Below are positions 57,472-64,000 of a DNA stretch of 64,000 nt, piece by piece. The notes beneath the pieces are model-generated. The model was not told the DNA's origin. It made no database searches and saw nothing but the letters and a program-made list of their open reading frames with translations. Source of the stretch: Bettongia penicillata ogilbyi (taxonomy: Eukaryota > Chordata > Mammalia > Diprotodontia > Potoroidae). Made by a program: the position numbers and the translations under genes. The stretch lies in NCBI GenBank assembly GCA_023548195.1, contig JAJHZJ010000220.1, forward strand, positions 4,210,204 to 4,274,203, in the 5' to 3' direction. Positions within the stretch are counted from its first letter, which is position 1; each line of letters begins with the position of its first letter.

Positions 57472-59632
57472 TTTTAGGAATCTATTGATTATTTCTATGA
57501 TTTCTTGTTTGGCCCACTCATTTTTTGAGGTTAGATTATTTAATTTCTAATTTATTTTATATCTGTCTTTCCATGACCCCTTATTACCTAAATTTTTTAT
57601 TGCATCATGACCTGTAAAGGATGCATTTAATGTTTCTTTTTTTCTGCATTAACTTGTGAGGATGTTATGTACTAATACATCATGATTTTTTTGTGTAGAT
57701 TTCAGGAACTGCTGAGAGAAAGTTATACTCCTTTCTATCCACTTCCTCTTTTCTCCACAGATCTACCATATCTAACTTTTCTTAAAGTCTATTCACCTCC
57801 TTAACTTCATTCTGGATTATTTTGTAATTTTTTTTATATAGCTCCAAGAGAGGGAGATTGTGGTCCCCCATTAGTATAGTTTTGCTACTTATCTCTTCCT
57901 GTAACTCACTTAACTTCTCCTCTAAGTAAGTTATACTCATTGGTACATATAGATTTAGCATACATATTACTTTATTTTCTATGGTAACTTTCAGCAGAAT
58001 GAAGTTTGCTTCCTTATTTGCTTTATTTAGATCTATTTTTGCTTTTGCTCTGTCTAAAGTCTGGAATGTTCCCAAGGTTTTCTTTGTTTTTTTTTTTTAT
58101 TTCAGCTGAAGTGTATATATTCTGTTCCAGTCTTTTACATTTACTCTATGTTTATCTCTGCTTCAAATATATTTCTTCTAAATATATTATAGGATTTTGG
58201 TTTTTAATCCACTCTGCTATCCCATTCTATTCTATGGGATAATTCATCCCATTCACTTTCACAGTTATCATTATTAACTGCGTGTGTCCTCCATCCTATT
58301 TGCCCGTTCTTTATATTTTCCCCTCTGATTTCACCCTCTCCTTTTTCTCCAGTACTTCCTTCTCACCTCCACTTCTCTCAATCTATTCTTCTTTCAATCA
58401 ACTCTCTCTATTTCTTTCCTCTTTCACCTCCTAATTCCTTATAGAATAAGACATATTTCTGTACAAAACTAAGTGTGTACATTTTTCCTCTTTGACCCAA
58501 ATCTGATGAAAGTAAGAATCAAACAATGATCATGTCCTATTTTATTACCCTGTACTGTATTATGTCTTTTGCCCTCTTTATGTGATATTATTTCCCCTTC
58601 TCTGCCTCCCTCTTTTCTCCTCTCCAAGAAAAACCCTTTTTTATTTCTTAATTTTTTAACATCATCACATGAAACTCAAATTATCCCTGGAACTTCTGTT
58701 TACATATACCCCATCTATCTTCCCTAATAGAGATGAAGTTCTCAAAAGGTACAGGTATCATCTTCCCATTTAGGTATATAACCAAACATCATTGAAGAAA
58801 TATTGGCTTTTTTCTTTACTGTTTACCTTTTTATGGCTCTCTGGAGCCTTGTGTTTAAAGATCAAATTTTTGACTCACCTTTAATCTTTTCTCTTTTGGG
58901 GAAGGGGACAGCAACATAATCGGGATTAAGGGCTTTAACCAAGAACGCACAGCTCATAAATGTCAAGTATCTAAGTCTGGATTTGAAATCAGGTCCTCCT
59001 CACTCCAGTGCCAGTGCTCTATTTACTACACAACTTAGCTGTCACACCACAGGTCTTTACATCATGAAAGTTAGGCAATCCCCTATGTCATGGAATGCCC
59101 ACCTTTTCCTGTGAAAGCACATGCTGAATTTTTATGGGTCTTTGTTTCTTAGCTGTAATCCAAGATCATTTAACTTCTGGAATATCATATTCCAATCCCT
59201 TCAACACTTTAATGTAATTGCTGCTTAATGCTGTGTAGTCCAGAATGTCACTCTTTATTAAGTGAATTGTTTATTTTTTAGCTACTGGCATATCTTTCTC
59301 CTTGATGTAATAGTTCTGGAATTTGGCTACAGTATTCCTTGGGATCTTAATTCAGGAATCTCTTTCAAGAGGTGAATTATTTCAATGAATTTTTTACCAT
59401 CTGTTTTTAGGATATTATCACAGTTTTCCTTGATAATTTCTACATTGGTGCATCCAGGCTCATTTTTTTAAAAATGACTTTCAGGTTATCCAATAATACT
59501 TAAATCATCTCCCCAGGATTTATATTCCCTGTCAGAGTTTTATTTTTCTCCATTGAAATAACTTATATTGCCTTCTAATTTTGTTCATTATTTTGATTTC
59601 ATTTGATCCTTGATGTCTCATGGAGTCATTAT
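57472..59632 (-). mobile_element. Outer old L1, 5' portion
   Basis: Continuation of the L1 at 49,720-51,195. From left to right on the plus strand: ORF2 endonuclease region (57,472-58,260; 57,782-58,075 still open and reading L-S-E-L-Q-E-E-I-S-S-K-T-I-L-M-G-D-H-N, a recognisable endonuclease motif), the inter-ORF polypyrimidine region (58,260-58,870), then decayed ORF1 RRM and coiled coil (58,880-59,632). A SINE sits at 58,898-59,044. ORF1 is cut at 59,632 by an LTR-like element, and its N-terminus was not found beyond it. Confidence 0.78.
58898..59044 (-). mobile_element. tRNA-derived SINE, minus strand
   Basis: Plus strand ends 'gccagtgctctatttactac' and acaacttagctgtca, the reverse of a SINE head. 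It is inserted at the ORF1/inter-ORF junction of the old L1. Confidence 0.75.
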
Positions 59633-60832
59633 TGTGGGAAACAAAGAAGAAATTCTATTTCCATAGGGTTAAATTCCTATTAACTTTGAGTAATAGAATC
59701 AATAATCAGAGTTGTGAGCTAGAATGTTCAGGAAAAGGTTAGAAACTTGTGGGCAAGCTTGGTCAGCTGTTCGAGAGGAAGTCTATTGGAGAGGAGAACA
59801 TGAAGGAAGGTATTCAGGAGGCTTTGGGCCAGTTGATGGTATGGAGGAAAGTTCAAAGTTGGAACAGTATTGTTTGCCTGCATTGGTCTGAACAAATTGG
59901 AGTCTTCCTGTAGCCTTCCTTGGGAACTACATGTTTACTCAGGGGGAATGAACATAAAAATTATTAAAAGCTTTCCTGATTCCACAGCAAGAATTGTCCT
60001 TTGTTTAAGGCAATCATGTTTCTCACAATTGGGGGTTTCTTGGATGCTCAGTTTTCACATTTGGGGTCTTGTCATAAGATCTCTAGCATCAAAAGAAACA
60101 AGCTCACTCTGAAGGATGGGAAGAGTGCCCATTGGTTTTCAATGGCCCATAAATCCAGTCAAGTTTCCCCTGTTCTGACTGCTAACTTCCCTGGGACTAT
60201 TTGAATCATTGTGAACCCAGCAATACAGATAAAACAATAAATTGAATGGCAGAGACAGTGTAAGTCAGGGACTTGAGCAACTGCAGGAAAATATAAGTGG
60301 CTAAGTATGACTTTGTCCATCATAGGATCCTAGGTTGTTAAGTGAGGTTCTCCTAGAGTGGGAAGTGAGCACCCTTAAGATAATGGTACCAGGAAGGGGA
60401 TAAAGAATCCTCTGACTATTCCTTTGGAAGCCTGTTTGAAAGAATGCTGGCTATATTCCTTCCCTGGTCTGCTCCTGAAAGAGAGAAGGGCAACTGGGAA
60501 GAGGGAGAATCTAAATTATGGGAAAGATCCTTTTGAAATTTGCTAGAAATCAGTCAGAGTAAATAATAGCTCTGAGTTGTTGTTTTGTTTGTTTTTTACC
60601 ATTCTGAATTCTAATTCATAATTGGTGAACACTTTGTGAAAAGTCTTGTCTGCGTGTGTGTGTGTTTGTGAATTATTTCATGTTTGTAGTATAAGATTGT
60701 AAATGCAGCAAGCCACCAAGGAATACCTTCCTCTTTATCTTCCTATTCTTCCACCTTCAGCCCCTATGGAGCAGTATCAGTGGATTGAGTCAACAGGCCA
60801 GGAGAGAGGAGGGACAGAGAGAGAGAGACAGA

Positions 60833-60916
<84 letters not shown>

Positions 60917-61134
60917 CAGAGTTTGCTTTGTAACTTGATCTGGTTACAGGAATGGTGCTTATAGAGAGTTTGAAAATATTTTAAAGTTCTTTAATAAAAT
61001 CTTTCTTTCTGCATTCCAAACTTTGACCAAGTTTCTGAATATGAAAAGAAAGATAAAGGAGGGGAAAATCTTTTCTTTTTCCATCATGTTGGGGAGAAAC
61101 AGGCCAACCTGGTATGTGACTATTTTCTGCCACA
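59633..61134 (+). mobile_element. Probable long LTR
   Basis: About 1.5 kb beginning TGTGGGAAAC and ending TTTTCTGCCACA, an imperfect inverted terminal pair as in LTRs, with AATAAA at 60,993-60,998 about 135 bp before the end. The left side cuts cleanly into L1 ORF1, but the right side is unrelated DNA and no target duplication is seen, so either the right boundary is wrong or a deletion followed insertion. A (GA)n tract sits inside. No retroviral gene is recognisable. Confidence 0.45.
60801..60920. repeat. (GA)n microsatellite
   Basis: About 115 bp of GA with ACAG interruptions at the left. It is a polypurine mirror repeat with triplex potential. The Arg/Glu-rich frames are artefacts. Confidence 0.97.
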
Positions 61135-61520
61135 ACTCAGAGAGGTTTTTATGTATTGTGATACAACCAAATAGTGATTGAACAGCAAGTGTTTTTCTAT
61201 CATAGCCCTAAATGTGATTCACTTTAGAATTTCAGTGACTTTTTTAAATGTATGTTAAGCACTAACTCTCTCCAGATTCTGAAAGATGAAGATAAAGAGG
61301 GTGAGTATTTAAGCAGTCAATTATTTAATCTTTATCTTTGAAAACTGCATAGGCTTGTGTTTGGGGAAATTGGCAAGGTCCAGTCAGCATTAAATTAAAT
61401 TCCTTAAGTCTCTGCCTGGACCAAAAGCAGAAGAATAACCTAGTCTTAGAATATTGTCATATTTTAAGTTAACCTGTGGAAAACAGATGTTATTTCAAAG
61501 TCTTTGTAGAACACTATACA
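61135..61520. other. Unique sequence
   Basis: About 390 bp with no recognised repeat or gene, lying directly before the insertion site of the youngest L1-type element. Confidence 0.5.
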
Positions 61521-62360
61521 GGGGGGCGGAGCCAAGATGGCGGAGTAGAAGCACGCACGTTTACGAGCTCCGAAACCAAAGCCCATAGAATTAATGTAAA
61601 AAGAGACCCCCATAACTTCTGGGTCAATACAAGGTGTGCAGAAACGGAGTGGAAGAGATTTCTGTGCAAGAGAGCCCTGAAGAGCCGTCCCCGGGTCCGT
61701 TGCACCCCAGAAAGCAGACCCCACCCCAGCGCAGCCTTGGCCATGGCCACAGAGAAGCTGATTCGAGCAGGCTTCAGACACGGAAGCTCCGGCAGCCGAG
61801 AAAGTCCCTCCACCCACAAAAGCTACAGGTCAGTGAGAAAGAAGGCTGGGCGAGAGGAGGGGAGAAGAGCATTGCCGTGACTCAGGCCCCCTCGGGAGGA
61901 AGCCACGGGGGCAGAGACGGGGGCAGGAAGCAGCGGAGGCAGAGGTGTGGGCGGCGGCTGAGGCGGCAGCGGCCCGGGACTCAGGAATCCCCCAGCAGCA
62001 GGCAGGATATTCATTACGGAAGGTCTCTACATGAACAGCCTGAAGGGGCTGAGCTTGGGAGACGGGCCCCCCACCCTGCCCCCACCCGCTCCATTCCTGA
62101 AAGTCTCTGCATAAAGCCCCTGAGGGAACTGAGCCTGGGAGGTGGGCCCCCCACCCCGCCCCCACCCACTCCATTCCTGAAAGTCTCTGCATAAAGCCCC
62201 TGAGGGAACTGAGCCTGGGAGGCGGCACTGCCTCCACCCCAGCGCCAGAACTAAAGCTTGCCACGGAAAGCCCATTTGAATCTCAGAGGCCAAGCACTAG
62301 CTGGGCAGATCCAGGTGGGGGTGGAAAGGAATCTCAGAACTCAAGTAACTGGCTGGGAAA
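61521..62360 (+). promoter_or_regulatory. CpG-rich L1 5' UTR/promoter
   Basis: Internal promoter region of the element. A YY1-type site, caagatggcg, lies at 61,533-61,542, 12 bp from the start, the same place as in placental L1s, where it positions transcription initiation. The first 500 bp are much richer in CpG than the older copies, where CG has become TG or CA ('gccaagatggtgg' at 33.66 and 55.03 kb). This is a plausible target of methylation silencing. Confidence 0.75.
62011..62222 (+). repeat. 80-bp tandem repeat in the L1 5' UTR
   Basis: Three units with an 80-bp period: 62,011-62,090, 62,091-62,170 and a partial 62,171-62,222. The block 'aagtctctgcataaagcccc' recurs at 62,101 and 62,181, with a diverged form 'aggtctctacatgaacagcc' at 62,021. 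Units 2 and 3 are nearly identical, so that duplication is recent. The elements at 33.7 and 52.3 kb have one unit only. Confidence 0.92.
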
Positions 62361-63461
62361 ATGCCTAGAAAAGGGAAGAAAAATAAGACTATAGAGAGTT
62401 TTTTCCAACAAATGCAAATGATCCCGACCTTCGGATCTGATGATGAGGACGTATTCTTGCCATCAGGGAAAGACGTGGAGGGCGAGGTCTCAGTACCCCA
62501 GACACCCCAAGCAGGTGGCAGGTGGGCTGAGGCCTTGGAAGAGCTCAAAAAGGATTTTGAAAAGCAAGTTAGACAGGTGGAGGAAAAACTGGGAAGAGAA
62601 ATGACAGAGATGCAAGAAAAGTATGAAATACGGGTCAATACCTTGGTAAAGGAGACCCCAAAAAATGCTGAGGAAATTAACACCTTGAAAAATAGCCACA
62701 CTCAATTGGCAAAGGAGGTTCAAAATGCCAATGAGGAGAAGAATGCTTTCAAAAGCAGAATGAGCCAAATGGAAAAAGAGGCTCAAAAGCTCACTGAATT
62801 TAATAGTTCTCTCAAAATTAGAATGGAACAGATGGAGTCTAATGACTTTATAAGAAACCAAGAAATCACCAAACAAAACCAAAAGAACGAAAAAATGGAA
62901 GAGAATGTGAAATATCTCATGGGAAAAACAACTGACCTGGAAAATAGATACAGGAGAGACAATTTAAAAATTATGGGACTACCTGAAACTCATGATCAAA
63001 AAAAGAGCCTAGACATCATCTTCCATGAAATTATCAAGGAAAACTGCCCTGACATTCTAGAACCAGAGGGCAAAATAAGTATTGAAAGAATCCATCGATC
63101 ACCACCTGAAAGAGATCCAAAAAGAAAAACTCCTAGGAACATTGTGGCCAAATTCCAGAATTTCCAGGTCAAGGAGAAAATCTTGCAAGCAGCTAGAAAG
63201 AAACAATTCCAGTACTGTGGAAATACAATCAGGATAACTCAAGATCTAGCAGCTTCTACATTAAGGGATCGAAGGGCATGGAATAGGATATTTCAGAAGT
63301 CAAAGGACCTGGGACTCAAACCAAGAATCACCTACCCAGCTAAACTGAGTATAATACTTCAAGGGAAAATATGGTCTTTCAATGAAACAGAGGACCTTCA
63401 AGTATTCTTGATGAAAAGACCAGAGCTGAAAAGAAAATTTGACTTTCAAACACAAGAATGA
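62361..63461 (+). CDS. L1 ORF1 protein (RNA-binding chaperone), intact
   Basis: A 366-codon uninterrupted frame. L1 ORF1 protein is a trimeric RNA-binding chaperone that packages element RNA in the cytoplasm. Layout: basic N-terminus (M-P-R-K-G-K-K-N-K-T-I-E-S-F-F), acidic linker (residues 20-50), long coiled coil (about 55-195, heptad-rich with L-K-K-D-F-E-K-Q-V and M-E-E-N-V), RRM (about 198-290, opening R-R-D-N-L-K-I-M-G-L-P-E, with R-N-I-V-A-K-F at 259-265) and C-terminal domain (291-366, ending F-Q-T-Q-E). The length is close to that of known L1 ORF1 proteins. The start has A at -3 (gggaaaatgc), a fair Kozak context, and the same start is used in the sister copies. Residues 8-15 resemble a PCNA-interacting box. 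Being intact suggests recent insertion or, less likely, selection. Confidence 0.93.
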   Translation: MPRKGKKNKTIESFFQQMQMIPTFGSDDEDVFLPSGKDVEGEVSVPQTPQAGGRWAEALEELKKDFEKQVRQVEEKLGREMTEMQEKYEIRVNTLVKETPKNAEEINTLKNSHTQLAKEVQNANEEKNAFKSRMSQMEKEAQKLTEFNSSLKIRMEQMESNDFIRNQEITKQNQKNEKMEENVKYLMGKTTDLENRYRRDNLKIMGLPETHDQKKSLDIIFHEIIKENCPDILEPEGKISIERIHRSPPERDPKRKTPRNIVAKFQNFQVKEKILQAARKKQFQYCGNTIRITQDLAASTLRDRRAWNRIFQKSKDLGLKPRITYPAKLSIILQGKIWSFNETEDLQVFLMKRPELKRKFDFQTQE

Positions 63462-63595
63462 GAAGAAGCATGAAAAAGGAAACAGCAAAGAGAAGTCTTA
63501 AGGGACTTACCAGAAGTGAACTGTTTACATTCATACAGGGAAAGACAATATTTCTAACTCTTAAAACTTTTCAGTATCTGGGTAGTTGGTGGGAC

Positions 63596-63644
63596 CACAC
63601 ATACACATGTACACGCATGCACACACATACACACATGCACGCAC
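63596..63644. repeat. (CA)n inside the youngest element
   Basis: ACACAC/GCACAC repeat starting about 135 nt after the ORF1 stop, the same spacing as in the copies at 35.6 and 53.1 kb. Confidence 0.9.
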
Positions 63645-64000
63645 AGAGATAGAGAGCACAGATTGAACTGAATAGGATGGGACCATACCTTAAAATAAAT
63701 TAAGGTAAATGGTGAGAGAGAAATGTAGTGGGAGGAAAGAGGGGGAAATAGAAGGGGGTAACTATATGTCATTTAAGAGGCAGGTAGGAGTTTTTTTTAG
63801 TGGAGGGAAAAAGAGGAGAGCTGAGAAAAAAAATAAGAAGTTTACCCTCATCACATTTGACTAAACGAAGGAATGAAATGCACACTCATTTTGGTAAGAA
63901 AACCTATCTTATAGTATAAGAAAGTGGGGGAGAAGGAGATATTGCAAGGGGGAGGGGATGATGAAAGGGAGGGCAAAGGGAGGAGGGAGCAATTTGAAGT

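Larger units (their letters stand above)
61521..64000 (+). mobile_element. Youngest L1-type element, ORF1 intact, 3' end outside window
   Basis: Starts at the standard L1 5' end (ggggggcggagccaagatgg) with many CpGs still present. It has an 840-bp 5' region with an 80-bp tandem repeat, an uninterrupted ORF1 and the CA repeat, then 3' sequence that follows the ORF1-only elements base block by base block (matches 35,640-35,980) to the window edge. It is therefore probably another ORF1-only copy, but ORF2 could still follow outside. The target duplication cannot be checked. Confidence 0.9.

Noticed and set aside
60703..60933. 76-codon frame ending in an Arg/Glu repeat
   Set aside because: Two-thirds of it is the (GA)n repeat, and the unique part is too short to support a retroviral or host gene.
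59633..61134. Searched for retroviral gag, pol or env inside the probable LTR
   Set aside because: No primer-binding site, protease, RT or envelope motif was seen, so only an LTR is proposed.
61464..62293. Several open frames of 60-190 codons on both strands
   Set aside because: They lie in the GC-rich L1 5' UTR and its 80-bp repeats. Frames stay open through composition and repetition, and they do not match the known L1 proteins.

Overview
The window reads as AT-rich intergenic or deep-intronic mammalian DNA, most probably marsupial. The evidence is a combination of repeats: several L1 lineages whose ORF1 product begins M-P-R-K-G-K-K-N-K-T-I-E-S, an RTE-type LINE fossil, tRNA-headed SINEs whose tails read like a LINE 3' end, and older L2, CR1/L3 and MIR layers. 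I cannot tell American from Australasian marsupials. I found no convincing intact host gene. Host-derived features are limited to a processed pseudogene of LSM14A (13.2-15.15 kb, minus), one exon-like 76-bp segment with strong splice sites (39,681-39,756, minus) and one weaker exon-like pair of splice sites (5,660-5,738).

Layout. 1-4.3 kb: 3' part of a decayed plus-strand L1. 4.3-7.1 kb: unique sequence with MIRs. 7.1-12.9 kb: a second decayed L1, further L1 3' ends and a SINE. 12.9-17.3 kb: microsatellite, LSM14A retrocopy, an LTR-like repeat, the 5' end of an L1 and a CR1 3' end. 17.3-25.8 kb: mostly unique DNA with MIRs, a minus-strand L2, SINEs and a well-bounded solo LTR (23,251-23,725, 6-bp target duplication). 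25.8-31.9 kb: old minus-strand L1 pieces with an ORF1-type element inserted. 31.9-37.6 kb: a plus-strand L1 split by a 2.8-kb ORF1-only L1 (33,656-36,494). 37.6-41 kb: microsatellites, an LTR-like repeat, unique DNA and the candidate exon. 41-43.7 kb: RTE LINE. 43.7-49.7 kb: L1 3' end, SINEs, CR1 and L2 fossils, long dinucleotide repeats. 49.7-61.1 kb: a stack of nested insertions, oldest L1 outside, an ORF1-only L1 inside it, and a younger ORF1-only L1 plus an LTR inside that. 61.5 kb to the end: the least decayed element, with a CpG-rich 5' region, an 80-bp tandem promoter repeat and an uninterrupted 366-codon ORF1.

The main theme is a family of L1-derived elements that keep the 5' promoter region, ORF1 and a long 3' region but have no ORF2. 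Two are bounded at both ends by target-site duplications (33.7 kb and 52.3 kb), one older copy hosts another, and one runs off the window. They match the concept of HAL1 ('half-L1') elements, which would be mobilised in trans by an autonomous L1. Shared details include a CA repeat about 135 nt after the ORF1 stop, a doubled 3'-end signature, and a PCNA-box-like motif near the ORF1 N-terminus. No CRISPR array, rRNA, true tRNA gene or bacterial-type operon is present. All boundaries of old repeats are read by eye, and family names beyond class level are not asserted.
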